Assembly: GCA_000827325.1 (NCBI GenBank)
Contig: KN832877.1
Location: 868,001-932,000, forward strand
Origin: Oidiodendron maius Zn
Taxonomy: Eukaryota > Ascomycota > Leotiomycetes > Myxotrichaceae
DNA length: 64,000 nt
Direction: 5' to 3'
Position 1 is the first letter of the stretch, and every line of letters starts with the position of its first letter. The notes under the pieces are model-generated. The model was given only the letters and a program-made list of their open reading frames with translations, was not told the origin of the DNA and made no database searches. This document shows, in pieces, positions 1 through 11,601 of the stretch. The position numbers were made by a program, and so were the translations under genes.

Positions 1-574
1 CGGTTTGCATTTTAACGAGTTTGAGGAGTATAAATTTTCTTTGTTGGGGGGTTGGTAAATACAAAGGTTCTCGCTGCAAATTGTCAAATGCTAAAGTGGG
101 AGTACCAAATTGGGCGCAGCTAACTAGTAGAATGGAATAGAGGAAATTATGAGAGGCTAATGAGCATAAATCTACAGAGCTACTTATGGCTAGATTTAAA
201 TTCTCCGTATTATAACTTATCATATTCTTGTACATGGAGATTATATTTAATCATATATTACCTCTCTTTAATTCTTCATATTTGGGAATAAGTACAGAAT
301 ATCAGGTATGACTTAACAGACATTAATCCGATCTTTATATGCACCAACCATCACTGCATGTACCCATACCGATGCTCCTGCCTTCACAATGCAATCCATT
401 CTTCCTCGCATGTCCTAGCCATACGTACACCAAATCGATGTAATCCAAGTTCCGTGGACTGATCCGAGGAAATATAAATGCTCCATGCATATCATGCCTT
501 ATATCCCTACTATACCAAATAGTTCTGCCCATGCTGTTAAAATTCCAAGAAATCGTTATATCGTAAATGCATCA
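1..574. other. AT-rich left edge, no gene seen
   Basis: No reading frame here resembles a known protein. The sequence is AT-rich and lies downstream of the receptor gene that ends at 575, so it probably holds that gene's 3' flank. Confidence 0.5.
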
Positions 575-2571
575 TCATGAATTCTTTATTATTCGTTCAC
601 CTCCCCATCTTTCTATCTGTCTTATCAGTTGTGGTCGTCTTATTTCAGTCGTCCGAGGCGACACTTCCGGTGATTGGGGACCGGGGGCTAGTATCGTATC
701 CATTGGATTCGTTACTTCTTCCGAGACAGGCGTCATAGCTGTATCCATCCCCGCGCCGTCCCACCACATCCGTCTACCTCTCGCAACGACATCTCTGGAC
801 TGTTCGGACTCATTTCTTCTCTCAGCTAACTCCTCGTCTCTCCTCCGATATGCAGCTCTCGCTTCACGAACAACTTCGTCTTTCGTCCTACCCGGCCCTG
901 GCGCAGTCTTCACTTCACTTGAATCTTTCCACCCAGACCAGAATCTTAAGCTGGATGTAAAACTGCCATCCGTATATCGGATATGTCTCCATGGCTTCTC
1001 TCGGGATGAGAACAGCCAGCAATCAATTGCAGCTTGTGAACAGAGGCATATAGTTGTGATGCAACGCAGTCCGAAGGGGAGGTTGGCGGCAAATCGGTCG
1101 TCGTATTGAAGGATATGAACGACAAGTGGCATGATCCACATTCCAATATACGCTAGGGGGTAAATGAATAGATATCGAAGTTGGCGTCGGATCTTGTCGC
1201 GTGTATGGATCATCTCGGAGACAGCGACATTTGGACCACGAGAATTAACGAGCTGCAGCGTTGAGGCTACTGAGTTTTCAGTCTCGCAAGGCCGCTGGCT
1301 GAGTAGTGTAAAGATGTCAACCATTGAGCGCTTAGTGTTGGCCTGCTGCTGTGAGCTCTGCTGAACTGGATCCGGCCGAGCAGGGAGCTCGGAGAGTAGA
1401 GCTTGGTCAAGAGGCAAGACAGAGGTGTCGGTAGGGCTTTTTGGTGGTGAGTGTTTGATGGTAAAGCTCACTGAAGGGATTAATTTCGGCCTTTGTTCTT
1501 TTGGCAGTGGTGGTGGTACCTGTGCCGAGCCCTTTCTAGACACGACACTGGCCCACATAAAACGATGTGCATTTGGCTCTGGACTGATAGGTACTTGGTC
1601 ATACGAAACAGTGGTTGATACAGATTGTGTCCTTCTTTCAGTTTCTGTTCCGGAGGTGCGCCTAGACTCGGAGGCAGAACCATCGCAAATTAATGGTGGC
1701 AAAGAAGAAAAGGCCTGTTGTTTCGAGGCAGTCCAGGATTTGTCATTTGGAGGCATGGAGTTCTTCTTGCTTAATTTAGTAAAACCAGAAAATTTGTATC
1801 GGACATAGGAGTATATAGACGCATAAACCCCGAGAATGATGATAAAAATCAGGTATCGTGGAACCCAACTCAGAGCCAAGGAGTACCATAGAGGTCTCAG
1901 CGGGAGGTAGCAGTAAGCTCCGTCTCCGACATAAGGATCGTCTTCGCGGACAAATGCTAACGAAGCCATGACAATAGGCAGCGCGGCCCAAATCACGTAT
2001 GCAAAGTGCCGATACGGATATAGTCCGCCTTCGCCGGAGCTTCTGGGCTTGATTATGTACAAGGCGGAATGAATGGCAATCATGGTAACCGCTATGTCTA
2101 TAAAACCAATTTAGCTTCTCATATCTCGTAACCTCGAACTAGTAAAGTCTGACCTGATGCCTCAATTCCTACCGACAGGAAGAACCCGTTGATCTGGCAG
2201 AATGTGGAGCTATTCGAGACCGGCCCGTGTGTGTAAGTGACGATTGGGTAGACCATGAACCAAAGTGCTTTGAACATGTCACTCTGTATGAGTAGCATGA
2301 TGAGACTACGGAAAATTAGTGTATTACAGTACTCATACTTGTTTCCAACTTACTCGTGCCTAAAGCTCCTCCGCATTCTTACAAACCAGCAGAAGGCCAG
2401 TACGGCAGATGCTACACTGATCGTTGCAAATGTCAACGCAAGACATTGTAGAGCATTTTGCTGGGAAGGCGTAAGGGAACTAGAGACTGCAGAGATCCTT
2501 GTGGCCAAGCTTCTCGGTTGGATAACGGCTTCATATCTTGTATGAACTGGGTATGTGGTGAGCGGTGCCAT
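575..2571 (-). CDS. Git3/Gpr1-type G protein-coupled receptor (carbon sensing)
   Basis: Three exons are predicted: 2571-2354, 2305-2154 and 2097-575. The introns are GT-AG and the frame is maintained, giving about 630 residues. Seven hydrophobic segments are visible. TM1 is in exon 1, TM2 and TM3 span exons 2-3, and TM4-TM5 follow. A roughly 200-residue hydrophilic third cytoplasmic loop rich in Ser and Pro comes next, then TM6 and TM7. The motif REKPWRH follows TM7 and is characteristic of the Gpr1 C-terminal domain. Members of this family sense sugars or amino acids at the plasma membrane and signal through a G-alpha protein to cAMP/PKA. The start is the first in-frame ATG; the codon at 2583 is GTG. 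It is divergent from PPX1. The ligand cannot be read from the sequence. Confidence 0.88.
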
Positions 2572-3420
2572 CGGAACATCCACCTTGAATTTGCACCAGC
2601 TAGAAGAAATTTGAATGTCCCCGGAAGAAAAATCCTGGCTTGTCTTATGTATCCAACTCGAGGCTCCTTCTTAACGCCAACATTGTCGAGTTGTCGTGCG
2701 CGGTAGTGAAGTCCGCGGAGAATCGAGTCGATATCGAAGCCAGCAACGTTTGCCACGTTCGAGGTCAAGATTGGAATGGCAATAGCCCTAGCTTTGAGGC
2801 TCGATTTGAGAGATCGCGACGAGGGAGGATACAAGCTGTAAGCTTGGAATGGGCGGTGTGAGAGGCTGGCCGGTTGCGGGTCCGAGAGGAATGCTTAGAT
2901 CACACGGGCACCTCGGAACACTAATGCGGGAAGAATGGCCTCTTACACTTGCTTTGTACGAGATAGAGAGAGAGAGAGAGAGAAAGGAAGAAGAGAGAAG
3001 AAACCGGATGAGGCAGCTCAACTCGGTGAGGCAATCTACGCGCCCTCCAACGTGGATGCCTGCCGCAGGTCGAGCTGTTTGGGAGGCTTAGCTGAGTGGG
3101 CGAGATCAATGCAGGATGTTGCTTGGCGCCACCAAGGTCATCACTCTCAGCATGAATATGCACCTTGCTCCTATGTGTATCACCCCCCGGAGTGGGAATC
3201 CTTTAATATTGGTATTACTTGTACAGCCTCAATGCCATGTTTAGAAAACACGACAATGGTCAGTGCATCCTATACCATGACGGCGGGTGTCGCACGGCCC
3301 ACCGGACGATCCCACCGTCACGCACCGACCCATGACGACTACCGAGCAGTTGAAGCTTGCTGGACGATATGCGGAGAGGAATATGGACCTGAATATTGAA
3401 CACATCCTTTCGCACTCAAT
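2572..3420. promoter_or_regulatory. shared upstream region of receptor and PPX1 genes
   Basis: This is the interval between two divergent starts. It contains a GA microsatellite at about 2965-2983 and a purine-rich stretch beyond it. Short open frames on both strands resemble nothing known. Confidence 0.45.
2965..2983. repeat. (GA)n microsatellite
   Basis: About nine GA dinucleotide units in tandem lie in the region between the divergent receptor and PPX1 genes. Their purine/pyrimidine asymmetry is typical of fungal promoter or leader sequence. Confidence 0.9.
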
Positions 3421-4694
3421 ATGCCTCTGCCAAGAGTGTCGCTCCGTTCCTTTCTCTCCTCTGCTAAATCAACTCTTAATACATCTATTCAGCAATCCTC
3501 TCCTATCACATTTGTCGTCGGGAACGAATCTGCCGGTGAGATATATGCTCCGTCCAGCTCTGGTCGCCACTGACAACACCTCCAGACCTCGATTCCATCT
3601 GTTGTGCTGTCGTCCTTGCCTACCTTCGAACCTACACAGCTGCCCAAAGCTCCGTCCTCTATATCCCGCTCTCCAACCTTCCTCGGGCAGATCTTGCACT
3701 ACGCCCTGAACTGATCCCTGTCTTATCCCATGCCCGTCTCGAACCCAAGGATCTCGTCACTCTCTCCGATATTAGTTTATCAACCCCCATATCACATACT
3801 ATCCCAGCAGAGAATACAAAATGGATTCTGGTAGACCACAATGCCTTACAGGGCGAGTTGAGTAAAGCGTATGGGACGCGCCTGTTTGGTTGTATCGACC
3901 ATCATGACGAAGAGGGCAGTGTTCTTCAGGATTGCGGTGCTGAACCCAGGATTGTCCAGAAGAGCGGAAGCTGTTCCAGCCTAGTTGTGGAATATTGCAA
4001 AGAGGCTTGGGACGCATTGTCAAAAAGATCAAATGACAGAGAGACAGCGGCATGGGACGCGGAACTATCCCGGCTTGCCCTGGCACCAATCCTCATCGAC
4101 ACAACAAATCTCACCGACAAACACAAGGTGACGGACGCTGATATTGCAGCAACCAAATATTTAGAATCGCTAATTATGGCAGAGCCCGGTAGCAGATTTG
4201 ACCGGGATGAGTATTTCGAGAAGATCGCTTCTGCAAAAAATGATATAAGGCACCTTGGCCTCCTAGATATTCTCAGAAAAGATTATAAACAGTGGACCGA
4301 AGCCGGGTCTGCAACTCTTGGAATTAGCTCTGTAGTTAAAGACATCCAATTTCTGATTGATAAAGCTGGCGGCCCTGTAAAATTCTTTGCAGCAATGAAG
4401 GATTTTGCTTCGGAGCGGAAGCTTTCTACTTTCGCAATAATGACCACGTCACAAAAAGATGGTACTTTTCGAAGGGAGCTTCTAGTCTGGGGACTAGATA
4501 AAAGAGCTGCCCGAGCTGCTGAGAAATTTGAAATCGGCTCTAAGGAGACTCTAGGCCTCCAACAGTGGGAAGAGGGGTTACTCGACTTTCAGGATGAGAG
4601 TCAACGGCGACGTTGCTGGTGGCAGGAAAGAGTCGAGCATAGCCGGAAGCAAGTTGCCCCGATGCTAAGATCTTATATACAAGATACGACATGA
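3421..4694 (+). CDS. PPX1: exopolyphosphatase, DHH family
   Basis: Two exons, 3421-3535 and 3586-4694, join across a 50-nt GT-AG intron to give 407 residues. The join rebuilds the first DHH-superfamily motif as NESADLDS near residue 35. A DHN motif follows, then the signature DHHDEEG, and a C-terminal DHHA2-like half. These aspartates and histidines bind the metals for hydrolysis. Fungal Ppx1 removes terminal phosphate from inorganic polyphosphate in the cytosol or mitochondrial matrix. Length matches the yeast enzyme (about 397). The start gives a short basic N-terminus ahead of the catalytic domain. It converges with the PLD-family gene, with 164 nt between the stops. Confidence 0.92.
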
Positions 4695-4858
4695 ATCATG
4701 CCGAATAAAAGCTTGTTCGAGAACCAAGGCGTGAAACTCGTGCAGCTGAAAAATTCTTTCACCTATATTCCAGGAAAAGCCCATTATTAGCAATGGAAGT
4801 CATAAATAGAGTACATTTTTCGATCTACAGCCGATCGCATCCTGAAACTCTGGGTCGA

Positions 4859-7695
4859 CTAAAAATCACCCGTTCCTCTGACACGATTGATTGCCCCAAC
4901 GAATCCTTTAGCCCAACTAAACCTCCCAGGATCGACGCCGATAACATCTGCTGCTGGCTTGCCCTCATCGTCCCTCCAGATTCCATCTTCCTTACTCACC
5001 TCTCCATAGAGATGAGTATTTTGGTTCTGTCTCAAGCCATCGATCCACGCCTTACACACTACTGCACTATCAAACATCACATTGATCTCCTGGCTATGGA
5101 ACCAGGACTGGGTATCTTGGTTTCCATTGCCTTGAATACCAATATGCTCATCAACGATCATGACTTTGACGTGGCACGACCGTTTCTTCTTTTTGGCAAC
5201 AATAGGAACGGTTTGGTCCTTGCCAACGTAGAAGAAATAGTGCAATTTTTGCTTGCCCGCTTTGGAGAGACAAGTATACATCTTATGGGCTATCATTTCG
5301 TTTGTCCCACCCTGCATAGGAAGCAACTCGCCCTAAAACCGTCAGCTTATTCTAAGGAAATGACTGCACAACTTACAGTATCATTATAACCAAGACAGAT
5401 GTAACAATATACGTCGATTCCTCTCTCACACGCTTCGATAATCGCAGGGATAAGTGGCTCGGCGTTTAAAGTAGGAGATTGGATGAAGACGTTCTTCTCT
5501 GCATTTCTCAAAGCGGACAGCCAAGCTTCGTTCTGCGGGTTATACACAGAGTTATGATTCGCAGCTCCGTATGGCGCACGGCAAACCATGGCGATTGGGA
5601 AGGGTTCGTGCACTGGATGTGGGATATACGGCGTCATTTCCTCGTGTGGGGCGCATTCTGGCGCATTGCCATTGAAGCCTGGGTTTCTGGTATGGTTGAG
5701 ATGGCGGGTCACCGCTCCAACACGAGTTTCAACTTCCTTTGGCGACACTGCTGTTTGAACCCGAGCTACTTCTCCAGCAATGTCAATATCGTAGTGGGGA
5801 TCGTCGGCTGTGTGCTCCGGGAGTCGTGTATTTGCTGATGAAGGATGTTCAATTTGTGTCTGGGAAAGGATATGCTCTCCAGAGCTCAAAAATTCTTGGG
5901 TTTTTGAATCAGGGCCATGCGCTGTTCTAATCTTTGTCTCTGCTGGGCCTTGATTTGCGCTCGTATCTTCTGTAGATTTGTCTCCTCCCTTAGTGTGGGC
6001 AATATGCTCTACATCTCCTGTTGTAACAGCCGCCGTTGCATTTTCTCGTACCATCTCAGTCCTGCCTAATGCTACACTCTTAAACGCATGGTGGCCATTT
6101 GCCGTTTCTTGGTCGATGTTCGCATTTTGTGGCGAGCTGGCTTGAGGCTCTTGAGATGTTTCTACCGGCCCACTGACACTCCTATTCGTGCTCGGTCCAG
6201 TTAAAAGGTCCTTCGAGGCTTCATGTTGCACAATGCCAGGTTGGTTAATAGCTCGAGGCTTATATGAATAGGCCTCTTGGGGCTTCATCTTATCTGGATG
6301 AACAATCGCTGAGTGTCCCTTGATCGATCCATCTTGACCGAAGACATTCTGGTAGTTCTTATCTTCAGATGACCCAATACCACCTTGGGCCGCTGGAGAA
6401 TTGTGACTTGGCAAGGGTGGCACTAATTTCTTGTGCCAAGATATCAATGCCATGTCATATATGGAGTCCACAATAGGTCCCTCCAAGTGGGTCATCATCT
6501 CCAAGTTGTCATTGTCTTGAATATTGTTGCTCTGAAGAACAGCATATTTCCTGTCCACAACCATATACTTGCAGTGGAACGTTCCAAATAAGGGTTTGTG
6601 GTAATTCATCACTTGAAGGTCGAGATTCGGAATTTCTTCGGGTTTGGGCAGCGCGACAGCTTTGCCCAGATACTCTTTTTCTGGTACAATATAGTGAGGC
6701 TCTAGGAGTTGTTTCGGACTGCCTCGGTCATATTCCAATTTGAACACTATCTTCTCATTCCGTTCTCCTGCTCTCCGGGAGAGTTCTTTCATTGCATTTG
6801 TGATATATTTCGAGGCTACTGAATTCTGCCAGTAGTTGGTAGCGAGAATTACTTCTTTCTCGGCTCGTACAATGAGATTCGACATGTGTCTCATGATATC
6901 AGGAACCCTGTATTTTAATATTAGCCCGTATGATTTAAATCGTTCAGTGCTTCCACATACACTGAGATAATAGTTAGAGGAATGACGCCACTACTTCCCA
7001 TTAGTGATGGGCTAACCATGCTTGCGGCAATATTGTTGTCGAGCGTGCACAAAGCATCATGATAGATCTATGAATGTTAGTATTTTTCACCTTCGTGGCA
7101 TGCCATACTTACACGTAGGAAGAGCTCACTGGGTTTTGTTGGACCCCAATTCCCACATTCAAAAGCTCTCTGCAGATCCGCCGGCGAGGCTTGGCCATTT
7201 CGATTCCTCGCAGCCGCCTTGCTGTCCTTCTCTCCTGCCGCCAGGCTTCCATACAACTTCTTCCATGCCTCTCCAGGGGATAGAGTTGGATCCGCAGCAA
7301 GAAGAGTAGATACGCTATCTTTGCTTGTGCAAATCTTGTATACGTTGTCGGAAATCATTTTGGCCGACTCCCTCTCAGTGAGGGGGGGGTTTCTTGTGAC
7401 GTCGCTAGTTTTCTGTTCTTGGAGCAATTGCCGTTGCCGTGGAATCGTAAGTGCACTGTAAGGGAAAACTATGAAGATTTGAACGATCAGGTGAAGTATA
7501 ACTTTAATGTCTTGAATCCAGGACATGACATAATATTTGGAGAAGTGGAATACTGAAGGCCACGTTCCTATTAAATATCCGCCACAGGCATCAAGCCTAA
7601 GAATGGACATACCTCGAGAGGACAGGGATAAATCCAAGCTTTCCTGGCAGCGGGCGGAGAATGCCTTGCCGACAGGTGAGTGCACTGCAGTGCAT
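4859..7695 (-). CDS. phospholipase D-family protein with two HKD motifs
   Basis: Five exons are predicted: 7695-7613, 7455-7113, 7067-6961, 6907-5377 and 5332-4859. All junctions keep frame and give 845 residues. HKD motif 1 (HCKYMVVD) is near residue 289, followed by SNNIQDND. HKD motif 2 (HVKVMIVD) is near residue 742, followed by GNGNQD and a hydrophobic NVMFDS. Paired HKD motifs form one active site for phosphodiester hydrolysis or transphosphatidylation, as in PLD, cardiolipin synthase and phosphatidylserine synthase. Between them lies a long polar low-complexity spacer of more than 200 residues. Exact substrate is unknown. The first exon is the least certain part; another ATG in a different frame at 7867 is possible. 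Confidence 0.82.
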
Positions 7696-7933
7696 CTAAT
7701 TTGAGCCCATCTCTAACCCTTTGTGACGAGCTGGCACTGGACCTTTCAGGAGATGGTAACCCCTCAGATCTCCTATGACGTATTTGGACAGGGGTTGATC
7801 TTCGATAAGATAGCGTCGTCATAAGCGAGGGGCAGAGCAGAGAAGCGAGGGGTAATGGAAACGACATTCTGTGTGGAGTGAACCCTCCGCAGCCAGAGAC
7901 GCTTGATTCTTCTGTGTTTTAACACCTTTCACA

Positions 7934-8546
7934 ATGGTAAGCTTGTGGCTCAGTTATGAGTGTCCCAGGATTGCGAACTAATGCCTTGGCAGGCTTCCGA
8001 ATCCAGGCTTTATACGTTCAGCCAAGAGACGAAAGACCATCTTCGCAAATTCCGTCTCGGGACTTCGCGAGCGAATGAACCGCAGGCTGTGATCTGTATG
8101 TCTGTCTCACTAGATATCTTTTCTCTTTTTTAAACATCCTCTTACTCTCGAGGACAATCCTGACTCAGTTTACCTTAGACTTGATTGATAAAACAACGCT
8201 GGAAATCAAGCAAGATGAAGACAAGACCGTCTATAAGAAGCTGCAGGATATAGGCGATGATTTACCAGACCACTCTCCGAGATTTGTGCTATTGAGTTAC
8301 CCACTGACGCTGGTGAGTTGAACGATCCGTGAGGAGACCTTAGCTAATTAGAGATAGCCTTCGGGACGTCTGTCCGTGCCTTACGTGATGTTGTTTTACC
8401 TCCCGCCGACGTGCAATTCGGAGCTGAGAATGCTTTACGCATCGGCAAAAGAGCTGATGAGAAATACGGCTGAGGTGGGAAAGGTCATTGAGATCGAATC
8501 TGCGGATGATGTAGTGGGATTGCCGCAGCAACTGGGAGCTGCATAA
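7934..8546 (+). CDS. AIM7: GMF/Aim7, ADF-cofilin-fold Arp2/3 regulator
   Basis: Four exons (7934-7936, 7993-8095, 8179-8312, 8358-8546) give 142 residues, the usual length of glia maturation factor. The first exon is only the ATG codon. The protein begins with MASESRLYTFS, then has KFRLGTSRAN, LPDHSPRFVLLSYP, PSGRLSVPYVMLFYLP and the C-terminal helix KELMRNTAEVGKVIEIES, all typical GMF blocks. Known family members bind the Arp2/3 complex, promote debranching of actin networks and inhibit nucleation. It works with cofilin-driven turnover at cortical patches. It is transcribed divergently from the PLD-family gene. Confidence 0.93.
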
Positions 8547-8958
8547 GGAGAGTATTATTACTTCAATAAAGGTAGGCGAAATGGAGGCGGTGAAAGGGCA
8601 GCGTGGCAATGCTTCTGATTGAATGGAATACTCTACTTTAAAATGGATACTCGTCTGGATATAGCGCTATGATGATAGCCGGGAGGAAATGATAGATTAT
8701 GCGACAGATTCGTTTCGGTGCCGCAAACCCTGAAAGAGACACATTATGTCTAGCACAGGCATTCAGCAGTTGCCAATTCGAGACTTTGCCACTTCCGCTG
8801 TAAAGGAAGTAAATCTAGCTCAACCATGGCTCTGCTGTTTACCTTGCCTTACTTTGCACATTAAGGAGAATATCACGTGCTCTGATTCGAAGTTATCACG
8901 TGCCTAATTTGCCTTTAAATGAGTGGGCGACTCCGATATCACTTCCTTCCAATCATCG
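8547..8958. promoter_or_regulatory. upstream region of the DUF1115 gene
   Basis: This 412-nt stretch between two genes on the same strand has no convincing frame. It carries two copies of TCACGTGC about 23 bp apart, just ahead of the next gene. Confidence 0.4.
8871..8903. promoter_or_regulatory. paired E-box/CACGTG elements
   Basis: The ten-mer TATCACGTGC occurs at 8871-8880 and again at 8894-8903. CACGTG cores are bound by bHLH factors of the Cbf1/SREBP/Pho4 type in fungi. They sit 56-80 bp upstream of the ATG at 8959. Which factor binds is not known. Confidence 0.4.
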
Positions 8959-9382
8959 ATGGCATTGCCACATCGCGTATTGATAAAAACACATCATATG
9001 ACTTCTCGTACTAAGATACAAACAATTACTAAAGCCGCCAAACGTCTATCATGCTCTGTCCTGCTCAAGATTGGTGACCCGCCTGGGATCATGCTTGCTG
9101 AGGGTGAGGGGGCCCTGGAGTGGATGGAGACCGTGAGAGTATGTATAAGTATTTTCAAATATATTGGAATACTGTATTGATGTGTAACTCTAGAGGTTGC
9201 GGTATAAAGATTATCAGCTATTAAAGAAAGAAGCAATTAAGGAATATAGGCTTGATGTGCCTATTGGCTCAGTGAAAGAGTTGACATCGATGAAAGACCT
9301 TGGGGCGTTTTTATCTCGGGATGATCAGATATATCGATGGTGGAGAGTCAATATGGGATATGTAAAGGATGGAGAAGAATAG
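8959..9382 (+). CDS. small DUF1115 (Prp3/RWDD2 C-terminal-like) protein
   Basis: Exons 8959-9138 and 9194-9382 join in frame to give 122 residues. The protein opens with LPHRVLIKTHHMTS and continues as a compact alpha/beta domain ending in FLSRDDQIYRWWRVNMGY. The HH(M/I) and basic helix followed by a Gly-rich turn and a conserved Trp resemble DUF1115, the domain found at the C-terminus of Prp3 and RWD-domain proteins. No RWD domain precedes it, so it appears to be a single-domain form. The ATG was preferred because the in-frame codon at 8923 is GTG. Function is unknown; an RNA-related role is only suggested by the Prp3 relationship. Confidence 0.6.
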
Positions 9383-9766
9383 GTATGGATGTATGCAAAT
9401 GTTTAATTAATATTTAAATATGTTCATGCAATTTGATAATGGACAAGCTATGCCGGCTCCAGCTGCTTCCGATTATCATCAAATATATGATCCTTTAAAT
9501 GGGTTTAGCTCGCGACATGTTGCGGTAATTAACCAGCGCCATGCTCAATATTTAAGAGCAATATATCCTGCGGAGGGCCCGTTTGTGTTTCTCCTTCATT
9601 GTCAAACTGTGTATTAAGCACCCGATGATGCCACGGCCAACCTTTGAAGTCGTTCAATATCGTCCCGTCAGATTTGCTGCTCTTTGATGGCCTGTGTATG
9701 TGAACCTAGCTTAGATGCTGAGTCGAGATGCTTCTACGAGATGCTTCTAAGAAATGCTTCTAACTT
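9383..9766. other. intergenic, no gene seen
   Basis: This is the convergent tail region between the DUF1115 gene and NBP35. The 65-codon frame at 9420 has no recognisable features. Confidence 0.5.
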
Positions 9767-10795
9767 TCAATCTTCTGGTAGAACGGTTTCAGGTCGCAGA
9801 CCCATCTCCTCCGCAACCTTCCTAACCACTACTTTCAATGCAGAACACGCTGGGCTATCGGGCCAAGCGTCGAAAAAGCTTTCACCATAGTCTGCAGCAA
9901 TTCCAATTCTCGGATCAAGAGGCACAGCACCAAGAAAAGGAATGTTCGTCTCTTTCGCCAAGGCTCTTGCTCCTCCTGTTGTTGCTTGAAATATTTGACT
10001 CTCGTGTGTACATTTTGGACACACAAAGCCCGACATATTTTCAACAATGCCTAAGACCTTAATGCCGGCTTTTCGGCAGAAGTCAATCTCCTTCCGAACG
10101 TCAAGAAGCGCCACTTCTTGAGGGGTTGTCACCACTACTGCACCATCAACCCCACTCTCCTTTAAAAACGAGTTGACGCTTAAGTGTTCGTCACTCGTTC
10201 CTGGCGGTGTATCAACGAGGAGAAAATCCATGTCGCCCCATTCAACGTCTTTTAAAAACTGTTTTATCAGGCCATTCTTCTTTGGTCCTCTCCAAATAAC
10301 GGCATCGTCTCTGTTGGGAAGCATGAATTGAACGCTCATAACACCAAGGTTATCTTGGACCCAAACAGGACTCCAACCACCACCACTGACGTGTATAGTC
10401 TCTGCCTCTACTCCCATCATCTTGGGAATACTCGGTCCGCAAATGTCTGTATCCATTATTCCTACTGTGCTATCGGGATTCGTAGCAAAAGCATATGCCA
10501 ACAGCGAGCTAAATGTGCTCTTTCCAACACCTCCTTTGCCCGACAAGATCAAGACTTTATGTTTGATGCCGGATAAGCGTTCAGTTATAACAGGGATATC
10601 GGGATCGGGACCCTTAGGTGCTGAAGCACATATTGCTTGATTTGGGCAGCCTTCGCAGGAGTCGGCTTTGCCCGCAGATTCGGATTCGGGGCCAGGGCAG
10701 TGTTCGGGTTCGGGGGCGACAAGTTTGGGGCCCACTTTGAGAGGGTGCGAGAGGACGTCCTGTACATACTCAGAAACTTCTAGAGAGGGCGCCAT
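9767..10795 (-). CDS. NBP35: cytosolic Fe-S cluster assembly scaffold ATPase Nbp35
   Basis: A single exon encodes 342 residues, the normal length. The N-terminus carries the four-cysteine ferredoxin-like motif typical of Nbp35 and absent from Cfd1: a first Cys near residue 33, then [10 protein letters not shown]. The deviant Walker A is [10 protein letters not shown] near residue 85. Walker B is [11 protein letters not shown], and the C-terminal CPKC pair bridges the scaffold cluster. Nbp35 with Cfd1 assembles 4Fe-4S clusters for cytosolic and nuclear proteins and is essential in yeast. It is transcribed divergently from CHO2 across about 0.8 kb. Confidence 0.97.
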   Translation of the reverse strand: MAPSLEVSEYVQDVLSHPLKVGPKLVAPEPEHCPGPESESAGKADSCEGCPNQAICASAPKGPDPDIPVITERLSGIKHKVLILSGKGGVGKSTFSSLLAYAFATNPDSTVGIMDTDICGPSIPKMMGVEAETIHVSGGGWSPVWVQDNLGVMSVQFMLPNRDDAVIWRGPKKNGLIKQFLKDVEWGDMDFLLVDTPPGTSDEHLSVNSFLKESGVDGAVVVTTPQEVALLDVRKEIDFCRKAGIKVLGIVENMSGFVCPKCTHESQIFQATTGGARALAKETNIPFLGAVPLDPRIGIAADYGESFFDAWPDSPACSALKVVVRKVAEEMGLRPETVLPED

Positions 10796-11601
10796 AATGC
10801 CAGCTTCCGAGGAATACGGACAGCCAGCGTGTGCAGCAAGAGTTGAACGGAGGTTAGATTTCTGCCGATTTCAAAGCACAGGAAAAGAGGCGACAGTCAC
10901 ATGCGGGGCGGCAGTATCTGGTCGTAATAGGAAGGCGGTGATATTCCGCTCCCGATGACGGAATTGAGCCAGAGCACAAAGTGAAGCTTGGGGAGGGAAA
11001 TAACACGCAATTTCCGATGATGCGGGCGTCAATAGGGCAAGATGTCGTGTGCTTATAGCATTGTAGCAGTGTAATTTTGGCGACTACACCTTGTACGGAG
11101 CCATCTGATTGGTTCATACCCTATCACAAACAAGGGCATGTCTCTTTACCTTGTCATGCTGCACTGACGGGTTACCTAAAGAAGCTGAAGAAAAAGCACA
11201 AACAGTCTATGAAAGGAAGGATGACATGTGCCCATTCAAGGATAAAATCCGAATAGTATCCAAGAATAATAACTAGATCGCGACCTCACGTGCTACCAAA
11301 CTGTCCCTCGCTGTGTTCCCTGTGGGCCATTGGTCAAGAGGCTGTTGGGTCATCGCCTGCTGCACCAAATCCACCTTCCCTAGCTGCGGTATTTACTGTT
11401 GCTTGCAATTGCACCAGAAGACGATCAATCCGGCGCACATGACAATTGGAAACTTGCAATCCTGAATACTTAATATTTCTCCTCTCATCACCCATCCCAC
11501 GTCTATTCCACTTCCGAGAAGCGACGGTGTGGCTCATCCTCATGCCCCTGTGCGAAACGGCGTAGGACTGTTCTGAACAACCCAACGGGACCTCTTTCAA
11601 C
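10796..11601. promoter_or_regulatory. divergent promoter region NBP35/CHO2
   Basis: An 806-nt interval separates two divergent starts. It includes a CTCACGTGC element with its core at 11287-11292, about 310 bp upstream of CHO2. The region just before CHO2 is pyrimidine-rich. No coding frame resembles a protein. Confidence 0.45.

Noticed and set aside
567-1808. Plus-strand frames over the receptor gene
   Set aside because: They are antisense shadows of the Git3/Gpr1 coding exon.
2433-2834. 133-codon minus frame with a hydrophilic sequence before the receptor
   Set aside because: The receptor's TM1 lies in a different frame, and this one has no ATG-led link to it by splicing.
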